A DNA stretch of 64,000 bases from CAYYKK01 sp046351395 (GTDB lineage: Bacteria > Myxococcota_A > Polyangia > Polyangiales > Polyangiaceae): the NCBI GenBank assembly GCA_046351395.1, contig JAXLYP010000001.1, positions 434,001-498,000 on the forward strand, in the 5' to 3' direction. A model generated the notes under the pieces. It did not search any database. It saw nothing but the letters and a program-made list of their open reading frames with translations, and was not told the origin of the DNA. Position numbers and translations under genes: made by a program. Each line of letters starts with the position of its first letter. Position 1 is the stretch's first letter. Shown one piece after another: positions 46,224 to 55,670 of this stretch.

Positions 46224-47006
46224 GTGCTGAGGTTCGAGAAGTGGCACGGGCTCGGGAACGACTTCGTCGTGGTCGAGGCGTCGGAGTTGCCCGGGACGAC
46301 GGACGACGCGACGATCTCCGCGCTCTGTGATCGCAGACGTGGCGTCGGCGCGGACGGCGTGCTCATCGTGGATCGGAGCGGCGCGGAGCCCTCGATGATC
46401 GTGCGGAACGCGGACGGCAGCCGCCCCGAGATGTGCGGCAACGGCCTTCGCTGCGTCCTCGGGTACCTCCTCGGCGGGACGAGTGAGCTCCACGTCTCGG
46501 TGCGCACGGACGCGGGTCTCCTCGCCTGTGACGTCTGGCGCGCCGCGGGCGAGGTGATCGCGCAAATCGAGATGGGTCGCGCGCGCATGGAGAGCGCGCT
46601 CGAGCTCGGGTTCGACGGCGAGGCGTGGTCCTTCGAACGGGTGAACATGGGCAACCCGCACGCGATCGTCTTTCGTCGCCCCTCCGACGCGCTCATCGAA
46701 CGACTCGGCCCTGCGGTCGAGCACGCCGTGCCCGGCGGGACCAACGTCGAGTTCGTGACCGCTGAGTCAAGCGGGTTGACCATTCGCGTCTGGGAGCGCG
46801 GTGTCGGGTTCACCGACGCGTGCGGGACTGGCGCGTGCGCCGTCGTCGCACTCGCGTGTCGGTCCGGGCGCGCGCCGTTCGATCAGTGGATCACGGCGCG
46901 CCTCCCCGGGGGAACCCTCGACGTGAAGGTCGCGTCAGAGACCCTCGCCGTGACGCTACGCGGCGCGGCAACGCACGTCTTCACGGGCTCGACGCACCTC
47001 GCCTGA
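46224..47006 (+). CDS. dapF: Diaminopimelate epimerase
   Basis: A 260-residue PLP-independent racemase converting LL- to meso-diaminopimelate for lysine and peptidoglycan. It has 'FEKWHGLGNDF' at the start, the first catalytic cysteine in MCGNGLRC (Cys71) and the second in FTDACGTGACA. I place the start at the GTG at 46224, where the family alignment begins; an in-frame GTG ten codons earlier would almost touch the divergent aroC start. Confidence 0.94.
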   Translation: MLRFEKWHGLGNDFVVVEASELPGTTDDATISALCDRRRGVGADGVLIVDRSGAEPSMIVRNADGSRPEMCGNGLRCVLGYLLGGTSELHVSVRTDAGLLACDVWRAAGEVIAQIEMGRARMESALELGFDGEAWSFERVNMGNPHAIVFRRPSDALIERLGPAVEHAVPGGTNVEFVTAESSGLTIRVWERGVGFTDACGTGACAVVALACRSGRAPFDQWITARLPGGTLDVKVASETLAVTLRGAATHVFTGSTHLA

Positions 47007-47079
47007 CGGCCGCACATGGTATGGTCGCGGCCCTTTTCAGAGCCGCGCCCGTCGCGCGCCACGTCGAGAGGAGTCGCCC

Positions 47080-48192
47080 GTGCTCATCGGAGTTCCCAAA
47101 GAGATCAAGACGCGAGAGTACCGAGTCGGAATGACGCCCGCGGGCGTGCGCGCGCTCGTCGCGCACGGCCACAAGGTCATCGTCGAGAAGACCGCCGGTG
47201 AAGGCAGCGGCATCCGCGACGAGGAGTACGTGCGCGCCGGCGCGTCGATCGTGCCGACCGCGGCGGACGCCTGGGGCGCCGACATGGTCGTGAAGGTGAA
47301 GGAGCCCCTGAAGGCGGAGTACGGGTTCTTCCGGAAAGACCTGATCCTCTACACGTACCTCCACCTCGCGCCCGAGCCCGAGCTCACGCGTGAGCTCGCG
47401 AAGAAGGGCGTCGCTGGCGTCGCGTACGAGACGATCCAGCTCGAGGACGGATCGCTCCCGCTCCTCCGGCCGATGAGCGAGGTCGCCGGTCGCATGGCCG
47501 TGCAGGTCGGCGCGAGCTGCCTCGAGAAGGAGCACGGGGGCAAAGGCGTGTTGCTCGGGGGCGTGCCCGGCACGCGGCGCGGCCGCGTGGTCATCCTCGG
47601 TGGCGGCGTCGTCGGGCGCAACGCAGCGACGATCGCGATCGGCATGGGCGCTCAGGTCACCGTGCTCGACGTGCGCGCCGAGACCATGGCCTACCTCGAG
47701 GACGTCTTCGGCGGCGCCATCGAGACGCTCTACTCGAACCCCGACAACATCGAGCAGACCGTGCGCCGCGCAGATCTCGTCATCGGTGCCGTCCTCGTCC
47801 CCGGCGCGAAGGCGCCGCACCTCGTGAACGAGGATCACCTGAAGCAGATGGAGAAGGGGAGCGTCGTCGTCGACGTCGCCGTCGACCAGGGCGGCTGCAT
47901 CTCCACGTGCCGCCCGACGACGCACGACAACCCGACGTACGAGGTGCACGGCGTCGTGCACTACTGCGTCGCGAACATGCCCGGCGCCGTGTCGCACACG
48001 AGCACGTGGGCCCTCACGAACACGACGATCGCCTTCGGCATCCAGATCGCGAACAAGGGCATCGTCGCGGCCGCCAAGGAGAGCCGCGCGATCGCGCTCG
48101 GGCTCAACACGTTCGCGGGCGCGGTGACGTACAAGGGCGTCGCCGAGGCGACCGGCACGGAGTACGTCGCGATCGAGAAGGCGCTGGGTTGA
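47080..48192 (+). CDS. ald: Alanine dehydrogenase
   Basis: A 370-residue NAD-dependent enzyme interconverting alanine and pyruvate plus ammonia. Visible: 'MLIGVPKEIKTREYRVG', 'RPMSEVAGRMAVQ', the Rossmann GGGVVGRNAA and 'DVAVDQGGCI'. The GTG start is preceded by GAGAGGAG. Only four bases separate its stop from the next gene, a decarboxylating dehydrogenase. Confidence 0.95.
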   Translation: MLIGVPKEIKTREYRVGMTPAGVRALVAHGHKVIVEKTAGEGSGIRDEEYVRAGASIVPTAADAWGADMVVKVKEPLKAEYGFFRKDLILYTYLHLAPEPELTRELAKKGVAGVAYETIQLEDGSLPLLRPMSEVAGRMAVQVGASCLEKEHGGKGVLLGGVPGTRRGRVVILGGGVVGRNAATIAIGMGAQVTVLDVRAETMAYLEDVFGGAIETLYSNPDNIEQTVRRADLVIGAVLVPGAKAPHLVNEDHLKQMEKGSVVVDVAVDQGGCISTCRPTTHDNPTYEVHGVVHYCVANMPGAVSHTSTWALTNTTIAFGIQIANKGIVAAAKESRAIALGLNTFAGAVTYKGVAEATGTEYVAIEKALG

Positions 48193-48196
48193 GGGC

Positions 48197-49255
48197 GTGA
48201 AGAAGGTCGCGCTCATCGGTGGTGACGGCATCGGCCCCGAGGTCGTCCGCGAGGCGAAGCTGCTGCTCGAGCAGCTCCGCACGCGCGACGGCGTCGATCT
48301 CGAGCTCTGGGATCTCGATCTCGGGGCCGAGCGTTACCTTCGCGACAAGACGACCTTCCCGCAAGAAACGCAGGAGCGGATCAAGAACGAGTGCGCCGCG
48401 GTCCTCCTCGGCGCGCTCGGCGATCCGCGCGTCCCGAACCTCGAGTACGCCCGCGATATCCTCTTCGGGATCCGCTTCGGCTACGACCTCTACGCGAACG
48501 TGCGCCCCATCAAGGTGCTCGCCGAGCGCCTCTATCCTCTGAAGAAGGGGACCGCGAAGGGCGTCGACGTCGTCGTGTTCCGGGAGAACACCGAGGGCGT
48601 GTACGTCGGCTTCGGTGGCCAGTTCAAGAAGGGCACCGCGGACGAGATCGGCATCAACGAGGACGTGAACACGCGCAAGGGCGTCGAGCGGATCATCCGC
48701 GCGGCGTTCGACTTCGCGAAGCGGACGGGGCGCAAGAAGGTCGCGATGAGCGACAAGTCGAACGCGATGAAGTACGCGCACGAGCTCTGGCTGCGCGTCT
48801 TCGACGAGGTCGGCCGCGAGTATCCAGAGATCGAGCGGCGGCACGTCTACGTCGACGCGCTCTGCCTCTACATGATCCAGGATCCGTCGCAGTTCGAGGT
48901 GATCGTCACGAACAACCTGTTCGGGGACATCGTGACCGACCTCGGCGCGGGGCTCCAAGGCGGCCTCGGAATGGCGGCGAGCGCGAACGTGCACGCCTCC
49001 GATCCGACGCGCGTCGCGATGTTCGAGCCGGTCCACGGCTCCGCGCCGCCGCTCGTCGGCAAGGACCTCGCGAACCCGTTCGCGGCGTTCCTCACGGTCG
49101 GGATGATGCTCACCCACCTCGGCTTTGCGAAGCACGAGGAGCGGATCGAGCGCGCAATCGCCTGGGCCCTCGAGGACGAGCAGTGCACGCCGGACGTCGG
49201 TGGGCGCCTCGGCACCCGCGCCGCCGCCGAGTGGGTCCGCAGCCACCTGAGCTGA
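48197..49255 (+). CDS. Isocitrate/isopropylmalate dehydrogenase family protein
   Basis: A 352-residue beta-decarboxylating dehydrogenase. It has GDGIGPEV at the N-terminus, 'YANVRPIKVL', 'RENTEGVYVG', 'NLFGDIVTDLGAG' and the NAD-site 'EPVHGSAP'. The family oxidises isocitrate, 3-isopropylmalate, homoisocitrate, tartrate or malate; 'RENTEGVYVG' is shared by several of these, so leuB is likely but not proven. The pairing with ald is suggestive of amino-acid metabolism. A strong hairpin follows the stop. Confidence 0.88.
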   Translation: MKKVALIGGDGIGPEVVREAKLLLEQLRTRDGVDLELWDLDLGAERYLRDKTTFPQETQERIKNECAAVLLGALGDPRVPNLEYARDILFGIRFGYDLYANVRPIKVLAERLYPLKKGTAKGVDVVVFRENTEGVYVGFGGQFKKGTADEIGINEDVNTRKGVERIIRAAFDFAKRTGRKKVAMSDKSNAMKYAHELWLRVFDEVGREYPEIERRHVYVDALCLYMIQDPSQFEVIVTNNLFGDIVTDLGAGLQGGLGMAASANVHASDPTRVAMFEPVHGSAPPLVGKDLANPFAAFLTVGMMLTHLGFAKHEERIERAIAWALEDEQCTPDVGGRLGTRAAAEWVRSHLS

Positions 49256-49262
49256 AGGTGCG

Positions 49263-49289
49263 CGCGGAGCCCCCTGGGAGGGCTCCGCG
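49263..49289 (+). terminator. GC-rich hairpin after the dehydrogenase gene
   Basis: CGCGGAGCCC (49263-49272) and GGGCTCCGCG (49280-49289) form a perfect ten-base stem with a seven-base loop, eight bases after the stop codon. There is no T-run, common for terminators in GC-rich genomes. Confidence 0.65.
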
Positions 49290-49370
49290 AGGCGCACGGG
49301 CGGGCGGCGCGCAAATCTTGAACCCGCCAGAAATTGGGGTCGGCCCGAGGCCTTGTGTTAGCGGACGCGC

Positions 49371-52300
49371 ATGGGCGGATCGAGCGCGGTCGAGAAGCGA
49401 GCCGACGACAGCAGGACGGGACAGAAGGAGCAGCTCGGCGGCGCGCGCGCCGATTTCGTTGCGAACCTGGGCCGACGCAGGAACGAGATCGCTGGCGCGC
49501 TCGATCTGCTCCGCGCGAACCCGGGCTCCGCTCGGCACCGCGACGATCTGCGGAGGAGAATCCACGCGCTCGGCGCAGGGGCCAAGCTCCTTCGCTTCAC
49601 GGCGCTCTCCGACGAGCTCCGTAGGCTCGAGGAGCTGCTCGAGCGCGCGAGCGAGAAGGGCGCGCTCGACGAGGAGGATCTGACGCACGCCGGGGACGTC
49701 CTGGGTCGGATGACGAGCCTCGCCTGGGGGCAGACGGGGACCAAGACGACGACGCTCCTCAGCGCCATCGAGCCCGCGCCCCGCAGCCCCGAGAGCAACG
49801 CGGAGCTCGTGGTCGCGCCGACGAGCGTGCTCGTCGTCGGGAAGTCCTTCATCGCCGACGCGCTGACGCTCTCCTCCGAGGCCGACGCGGTTCCGGGGAT
49901 GACTGCGCAGTCCTTCGAGGTAGAGAACGCCGAGGGGACCGAGGGCGCCGCCGACCTCGCACGCGCGTTCGCGCCCGACCTCATCGTCGTCGACGCGGAT
50001 CTGCGCGGCGCGGAGGAGTTGATCGAGGAGCTCACGACGGACGCCCTCACGGAGCAAATCCCGATCATCGTCCTCGGGAAGTTCGCGAAGGCCGAGGACG
50101 CCGGAAAGTACGTCGCGCTCGGCGTGGCTCGGACGCTGCCGAAGCCAGTGTCTCCGGGCGAGATCCGCCGGGCTTGCGCGAACGTCGTCAGCTCGTACGT
50201 GAAGCGCGAGGTGGTCCGCGAGCCCCTCGGATCCCTGAACGTGGACCAGCTCGGCGCGCGCCTCGCCGAGGAGCTGCGGCGCGGACTCGGGGACGTGGAC
50301 GCGCGCCTGCGCGAGAAGCGTGTGGAGCTCGGGGAGGGGACCGAGATCTTCGCGGCGCTCTGGGGCGCCGTCGCGCGCATCCGCGACGTCATGACGATCA
50401 AGTCGAGCGGCGCCGTACGCTTCCAGAGCGGCGGACCCGAGGGCGCCATGCCCCTCGCGCCGTGGCTCGGCGGCGCGGACGGAGTGGTCGAGGGGGCGCG
50501 TTCGATCTCGCCGCGCTCCGCGCGCGCCGCGGCCGACGTGTCGCTCCAAAAGATCCGTGTGCTCGTCGCGGACGATGACCCGGCGGTCACCTGGTTCTTG
50601 GCGGGCGTGTTGAAGGCCGCGGGCGCGACCGTGTTCGAGGCGCGCGACGGCGAGCGCGCGTTCGAGATCGCGAAGCACAGCGAACCGGACCTCGTGATCA
50701 GCGACATCCTCATGCCCCGGCTCGACGGGTTCGGGCTTTCGCGCGCGCTGAAGCGCGACATCGTCCTGCGGGACGTGCCCATCATCTTGCTCTCGTGGAA
50801 GGAGGATCTCCTGCAGCGCGTGCGCGAGCTCGGCGCGGACGCCGACGCGTACCTCCGCAAGGAGGCGAGCGCCGGCGCGGTCGTCCAGCGCGTGCGCGAG
50901 CTCCTGCGCGAGCGGCGACGCGTGAGCGATCGAATCCGCACCGGCGCCGAGGTCCGGGGTCGACTCGACGGCCTCACGACGGCCACGCTGCTCCGGATCG
51001 TCGCGGAGACCCGACCCAACTCCACGGTCTCGGTGCGCGACGCGCTCTACCTCTATGAGGTGGAGATGCGCGACGGGCGGCCCGCGCGCGCGAGCCGCAC
51101 GAGCACCTCCGGGAACTTCGAGCGGGGCGCGGGCGTGTTCGCTGCGCTGCTCGGCGCCGGTGATGGGCGCTTCGTCGTCGCCCCGGCACGCGAGGACGAG
51201 GAGGTCGGGAAGGTTCGGTCGGAGCTCTCGGGCAGCCTCGCCGAGCAGCTCGCGCCGCTCATCGCGACGGCGCGCGCAGGCGCGAAGCTCCTAGCGGGGT
51301 CGAACCTGGTTCGAATTCAGCGGGTCGTCTTCGACGAGGAGCGACTCAGCGCGTACCTGGCCGCGACGCCCGAGCCCGCGCGTCGCATCCTCCGCGGGCT
51401 CGCGGACGGCACGTCACCACGGACGCTCGTGACGCGTGGCGAGGTCGCGCCCCGGTTGCTCGAGGACATCCTCGTCGACGTCGCGGCGCACGGCATCGTG
51501 ATCGAGGTGCTCGACCTCACGGGCGCCGACCGGCTCCCGGAGCTCACTCAGCAGGAGCTCGCTCTTCTCCGCGGCGAGCGCGCAGCGCAGCCCATTCAGG
51601 CGATCCCCGTCCTGAACATGCCCGTGCTCACGCCGGCCCCCGCCGCCGCCATCGAGGTGTCGATCCCCACGCAGTCGTCGCTCCTTCGCGCGGCCCTCTC
51701 GCCGTCCGCGCGACCCGCGGAGAGCTCCGCGGACGCCGGGACGAAGGGTGGCGCGCCGAGCGAGATCGCCGTCATCGAGGCCGCACCGGCGATCGTGCTC
51801 CCCGAGCCCGAGGTCGACGTGGAGGTCGAGGCGCCGCTCGATCCGCTCGCGCTCGCGAACGGTGGGCTCGGTGAGCCGTGGTTCAAGGACGAGGAGGCGC
51901 CCGCCGCGGAGGAGTCCCCGGTGCCGAGCAGCGGTCCGCGGGCCGTCACGCCCCCGCCCGCCCTCGTGTTGGATACGGCGCCCGTCGTCCGGACCGAAGA
52001 GCCGACGCCGACGCCGAGCAGGCTCCCCCCGCCCCCCGGCCTCAAGCCGATGCTGACCCTCGGGTCACTCCACCCGCCGCCCGTCGCGCAAATCTCGCCG
52101 CCTCCTCCGGCAGCGACGCCGAAGGAGAAAGAGAAGGAGAAGCCCGCAGCCAAGGTCGAGAAGTCGAAGACGCCGAGGCCAGCCCCCGTGTCGAGGTCCG
52201 AGCGCGAGAAGGAGGTCACGCCGAGCGCGCCGTTCGTGGACAAGCGCTCCGCCGACTTCAGCCCGTCGCGCTTCCTGCCGCGCTCGCCAGAGCCCAAGCC

Positions 52301-52808
52301 GAAGGACCGCAAGGCGATCTACTGGGTGCTCTTTGCGCTCTTCGGCGTCGGGTTCGCGGTGTGGGCGCGCTGGTCGAGGAATCGCCAGCCGAGCGAGGAC
52401 GTACTCATCCCCACGGCGACGGACGTCCCGACCGCCGAGGCCACCACCGACGCCGAGCCGAACGCGACCGCGAACGCGGCCACCGAGGAGGACGATCCCA
52501 GCAAGGCGAAGCCGGCGCAGCTCCCGACGAAGGAGGAAGAGTCCGCGCCCGAGGATCTCCCGCTCCGCGACTACGACAAGGTGAAGAAGGGCCAGGGCAT
52601 GTTGGAAGTCGTGGCCGGCAAGAGCGATACGATCTACATCGACGGGAAAGCACGGGGCTCCGGGCCCGTTCAGAGCGTTCCGCTCAAGGCCAAGGGCGAA
52701 CCCTACGAGGTGAAGGTGAAGATGCGCGGCGAAGAGCGAGTTCGCTTCGTGACGGTGAAAGAAGGGCGGCTCACGCGCGTCCGCGTCGCCCCGCCTTGGA
52801 CTCGCTGA
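49371..52808 (+). CDS. Multidomain Hpt / receiver / PEGA membrane signalling protein
   Basis: A 1145-residue protein. Residues about 28-95 look like a histidine phosphotransfer domain with His65 in RIHALGAG. A first receiver-like domain at about 128-235 lacks a standard acidic cluster. A second receiver at about 393-510 is canonical, with VADDD and phospho-acceptor near Asp445 in SDILMP. A PatA/DUF4388-like region follows (about 520-740), then a 240-residue Pro/Ala/Glu linker, one transmembrane helix at about 981-1000, and a PEGA-type beta domain at about 1075-1145 that would face outward. No output DNA-binding domain. The next gene overlaps its end by 13 bases. Confidence 0.82.
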   Translation: MGGSSAVEKRADDSRTGQKEQLGGARADFVANLGRRRNEIAGALDLLRANPGSARHRDDLRRRIHALGAGAKLLRFTALSDELRRLEELLERASEKGALDEEDLTHAGDVLGRMTSLAWGQTGTKTTTLLSAIEPAPRSPESNAELVVAPTSVLVVGKSFIADALTLSSEADAVPGMTAQSFEVENAEGTEGAADLARAFAPDLIVVDADLRGAEELIEELTTDALTEQIPIIVLGKFAKAEDAGKYVALGVARTLPKPVSPGEIRRACANVVSSYVKREVVREPLGSLNVDQLGARLAEELRRGLGDVDARLREKRVELGEGTEIFAALWGAVARIRDVMTIKSSGAVRFQSGGPEGAMPLAPWLGGADGVVEGARSISPRSARAAADVSLQKIRVLVADDDPAVTWFLAGVLKAAGATVFEARDGERAFEIAKHSEPDLVISDILMPRLDGFGLSRALKRDIVLRDVPIILLSWKEDLLQRVRELGADADAYLRKEASAGAVVQRVRELLRERRRVSDRIRTGAEVRGRLDGLTTATLLRIVAETRPNSTVSVRDALYLYEVEMRDGRPARASRTSTSGNFERGAGVFAALLGAGDGRFVVAPAREDEEVGKVRSELSGSLAEQLAPLIATARAGAKLLAGSNLVRIQRVVFDEERLSAYLAATPEPARRILRGLADGTSPRTLVTRGEVAPRLLEDILVDVAAHGIVIEVLDLTGADRLPELTQQELALLRGERAAQPIQAIPVLNMPVLTPAPAAAIEVSIPTQSSLLRAALSPSARPAESSADAGTKGGAPSEIAVIEAAPAIVLPEPEVDVEVEAPLDPLALANGGLGEPWFKDEEAPAAEESPVPSSGPRAVTPPPALVLDTAPVVRTEEPTPTPSRLPPPPGLKPMLTLGSLHPPPVAQISPPPPAATPKEKEKEKPAAKVEKSKTPRPAPVSRSEREKEVTPSAPFVDKRSADFSPSRFLPRSPEPKPKDRKAIYWVLFALFGVGFAVWARWSRNRQPSEDVLIPTATDVPTAEATTDAEPNATANAATEEDDPSKAKPAQLPTKEEESAPEDLPLRDYDKVKKGQGMLEVVAGKSDTIYIDGKARGSGPVQSVPLKAKGEPYEVKVKMRGEERVRFVTVKEGRLTRVRVAPPWTR

Positions 52809-55063
52809 AGCGAGCTCAGCCCGTGATCGCCGCGCTCGTCGCGGCGGTCACCGTGGTGGGTTGCAAGGGCTGCTCCGGTTCATCGCCGGCGCAGCCCGCC
52901 GTCGTCTCCGGGCCCGTCACGCTCGACAATCCCGTCCCCGATCGGACCGTTCTCCCGCTCGTCCCGCTGGTTCCCTCGTGCGACGTCGATCATCGCGGCG
53001 CGTTCCTCGACATGGGCACCGAGATGATGCTGGGACGCCTCGGCATCGACCCGACCGCGCTGCCCCGGCCGATCGAACACGACGGCGCGACGTGGGCGAT
53101 CATCGACAAGAAGCGGACGGACGTCGCCATGACGGTGGTCGAATCGACGCCCGTCTTCGCGGCCGCGCGCATCGAACCGAAGGGCGCCAAGAGCGTCGCC
53201 TTCTACCTCGACGAGACGTTCCTCGGCGCCGAGCGGCTCGCGCCCGGGCCGGCCCGCGTCGTGGCGACGCCCGCAACGGAGCTACCCATCGACGCGGGAG
53301 CGCACACGCTCAGCATGCGGTTCACGGGCAACGCGAAGGAGCCGCCGCTCGCGCACGTCGACTGGATCCGGCTCGGCGTTCCCGACAAGATCGAGAGCAC
53401 GTTCGTTCCCCCCACGCTGTCGACGGTCGTCGACGATGCAGCGCTCGGGCGCGTCCCCCATCGGGCGATCTCGATCAAGGCGCCGGGTGCGGTCCGCTGC
53501 GCGGTCAGTGTTCCCAAGCACGGGCTGCTCCGCACCAGCCTGGGCGTCTTCGGGGGTGGCAACCAGGAGGTCGAGTTCTACGCGCGCACCGACGGGCATG
53601 ACGCCGTCAAACTCAGCACCGAGTCGCTCGCGGGGGCCGAGAGCGACGGCTGGCGAGACGTCGAGGTGAACCTCGACGCCTTCGCGGGGCAGCTCATCCA
53701 GCTCGAGCTGCGCGCGTCGAAGGGGAGCAGCTCGGGTCGCGTCCTCTTCGGTGATCCCGAGGTGGTCGTCCCCACGATCGAGCCCGATCCCGTCGCCGAG
53801 GCGCAGGTCGTCGTGATCGTCGTCCTCTCGGGGGTCGACCGCGCCGAGCTGCCTCCGTACGCGACCCAGACGCATTCGAACTTCGAACGCCTCAGCCAGC
53901 TCTCGACGGACGCGACGGTCTTCATGGATCACCGGAGCCCGACGAACCACGCCTCCGGCGTGATGGCGAGCCTCCTCACGGGACTGCCGCCGTCACAGCA
54001 CACGCTGAGCGATCCGGGGGGCGCGCTCCCGCCGGGCGTCGACACGATCTTCACGCGCGCGGCGGAGTCGAGCGTGGCGACCGCGCTCTTCACGACCGTA
54101 CCTCAGTCGTTCAAGCCCTTCGGCTTCAGCCGGGGCGTGCAGAACTGGGTCGAGATCTCACCCGTGAGCGGTGAGTGGAAGAGCCCGCTCACAGAAGCCG
54201 CGACGTGGATCGACGCGAGCTTGAACGCGCGGCCCACGCAGAAGCTCCTCGTCGTGGTGCACACGCGCGGAGGGCACCCGCCGTGGTCGACGTCCGGCAA
54301 GCAGCTCGATGCGCTCCCACCGAACGACTACACCGGGAACATCACGCCTCGGCGCGCGGGTGAGCAGCTCGCGACGATCCGCAAACGCCGGAAGAACGAG
54401 CTCCCGCCGAACGACTACGCGCGCGTGCAAGCGCTGCACGAGCTCAGTCTGGCGAACGAGGATCGGGAGCTGGGAAAGCTCATCGACACGATCGACGCGG
54501 GCGTCCCGGATGGGCGCGCGCTCGTCATCGTCACCTCCGACCTCTCGAGCGGCATGCGGACGCTGTTCTCGGACGCGCCGCCGCTCTCCGAGGAGTCGCT
54601 CGCGGTGCCGCTCTACATCTTGCTCCCGCACCGAGCGCACGCGGGCAAGACCGTGAGCGCGCCGACCGAAATGACGGACATCGCGTCGACGGCGCTCGCG
54701 AGCCTCGGCGTTCGACCGCTCCGCAGCGGGCTCGGACAGGATCTCGCGCAGGTCGCCTCCGGCCTCTCCCCCATCGCGATGCGACCGTCGATCGCCGAAG
54801 GAGGCGAGCGCTCGATCGCGCGCTGGGGCACGCTCACGCTCGCGATCCGCCCGCGCGGCGAGCCGTTCCTGTGCGACGTCAGCCTCGATCCGACGTGCAC
54901 GTTCGATCGACGCGCCATCATGCCGCTCGCGACGGACGCACTCCTTCGCGGCTTCGCGATGGCGCAGCGCGACTTCGCGAAGTTCACGCCGCCGAAGGAG
55001 GTTACGGCGGAGATCGACGACGCGACGCTCGCGGCCCTCAAGGTCACGGGCGCGATGGACTGA
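52796..55063 (+). CDS. Lipoprotein with degenerate sulfatase/phosphatase fold
   Basis: A 755-residue protein that starts at a TTG overlapping the previous gene; its signal has Lys/Arg and ends in a VVGC lipobox. A downstream GTG (52823) would drop the charged part. Residues about 45-330 are beta-rich modules; the last 400 have the alkaline-phosphatase/sulfatase fold ('MASLLTG', 'LVIVTSD', 'TDIASTALASLGV'). Catalytic parts are missing: the usual metal Asp after the first strand is Ser, the formylglycine Cys position has Pro-Thr-Asn, and the metal Asp-His of 'SDHG' is Asp-Leu. It is likely a non-enzymatic binding protein linked with the PEGA receptor upstream. Confidence 0.8.
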   Translation: MDSLKRAQPVIAALVAAVTVVGCKGCSGSSPAQPAVVSGPVTLDNPVPDRTVLPLVPLVPSCDVDHRGAFLDMGTEMMLGRLGIDPTALPRPIEHDGATWAIIDKKRTDVAMTVVESTPVFAAARIEPKGAKSVAFYLDETFLGAERLAPGPARVVATPATELPIDAGAHTLSMRFTGNAKEPPLAHVDWIRLGVPDKIESTFVPPTLSTVVDDAALGRVPHRAISIKAPGAVRCAVSVPKHGLLRTSLGVFGGGNQEVEFYARTDGHDAVKLSTESLAGAESDGWRDVEVNLDAFAGQLIQLELRASKGSSSGRVLFGDPEVVVPTIEPDPVAEAQVVVIVVLSGVDRAELPPYATQTHSNFERLSQLSTDATVFMDHRSPTNHASGVMASLLTGLPPSQHTLSDPGGALPPGVDTIFTRAAESSVATALFTTVPQSFKPFGFSRGVQNWVEISPVSGEWKSPLTEAATWIDASLNARPTQKLLVVVHTRGGHPPWSTSGKQLDALPPNDYTGNITPRRAGEQLATIRKRRKNELPPNDYARVQALHELSLANEDRELGKLIDTIDAGVPDGRALVIVTSDLSSGMRTLFSDAPPLSEESLAVPLYILLPHRAHAGKTVSAPTEMTDIASTALASLGVRPLRSGLGQDLAQVASGLSPIAMRPSIAEGGERSIARWGTLTLAIRPRGEPFLCDVSLDPTCTFDRRAIMPLATDALLRGFAMAQRDFAKFTPPKEVTAEIDDATLAALKVTGAMD

Positions 55064-55078
55064 CGGCGGCGGGCCGAC

Positions 55079-55528
55079 CTACTTCTTGTAGTACTTGTCG
55101 CTCACGCCGCGGACGTGGACGACATACTCGCCCGCCTTGAGGGATCGCGGCGCCCCGCGCGTCGCCGCGATGGCGATCGTCCCCTCGGGGAGAGGCGTGA
55201 TCTCACCGCTCACCTCGCACACGAAGAACGCCTGGCCGTTCTGCGCCTCGTCGTTCTTCTTGTGCGTGAACCTCCACGTGTGATCGCCGTGGTCGACGCG
55301 CTTCAGCAGCCCCGCCTCGGTCAGGTCGATGAGGTTCCGGTACACCGTCGCGCGATCCCAACCCTCGGGCGCGAGCTCGGTGGCGAGATCGGCGTGGCTC
55401 ACGGGGGAGCTCGCGGCGTAGAGGTTCTTCAGCACGGCGACGCGCGGTCCCGTCGCGCGGAGGCCCACCTTGCGGAGCTCTTCGCGGAGGGACTCGAGGT
55501 CGACGGTCTTCTTGTTGCTCTTCGCCAT
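55079..55528 (-). CDS. Fur-family-like regulator with lost metal sites
   Basis: A 149-residue winged-helix protein. The Fur DNA-binding core is easy to see at about 18-80 ('LRATGPRVAVLKNLYAA', 'WDRATVYRNLIDLTEAGLL'). Normally a His-x-His followed by two CxxC pairs binds regulatory and structural metals; here that region reads 'QAFFVCEVSGEITPLPEG', with a single Cys104 and no His pair, and the C-terminal CxxC is absent. His80 and His83 remain. So metal sensing in the usual way is doubtful. I chose the ATG at 55528 over longer frames because it gives family length. An inverted repeat lies just upstream. Confidence 0.82.
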   Translation of the reverse strand: MAKSNKKTVDLESLREELRKVGLRATGPRVAVLKNLYAASSPVSHADLATELAPEGWDRATVYRNLIDLTEAGLLKRVDHGDHTWRFTHKKNDEAQNGQAFFVCEVSGEITPLPEGTIAIAATRGAPRSLKAGEYVVHVRGVSDKYYKK

Positions 55529-55530
55529 AA

Positions 55531-55559
55531 GCGAGACACATAACTTGAGTCGGTCTCGC
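55531..55559. promoter_or_regulatory. Inverted repeat at the Fur-like gene start
   Basis: GCGAGAC (55531-55537) and GTCTCGC (55553-55559) form a perfect inverted repeat with arms 22 bases apart centre to centre, about two helical turns. The nearest arm is two bases from the start codon. The placement suits autoregulation. A TTGAAA-like hexamer lies beside the outer arm; no strong -10 is visible. Confidence 0.4.
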
Positions 55560-55670
55560 GTTTCAATCGCTCCACCGAGTGCCTCGTCGTGCGGTCGATC
55601 GCCCACGAGGTGCGCCAAGAAATTTCTCAGCTGCGAACCTTCTCTACCTGTTTCCCGATTGCGATTTGGA

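Noticed and set aside
55529..55670. A sigma70-type promoter (TTGAAA with a TATGTG-like -10) before the Fur-like gene
   Set aside because: The -10 is weak and would leave almost no leader; kept only as a remark under the inverted repeat.
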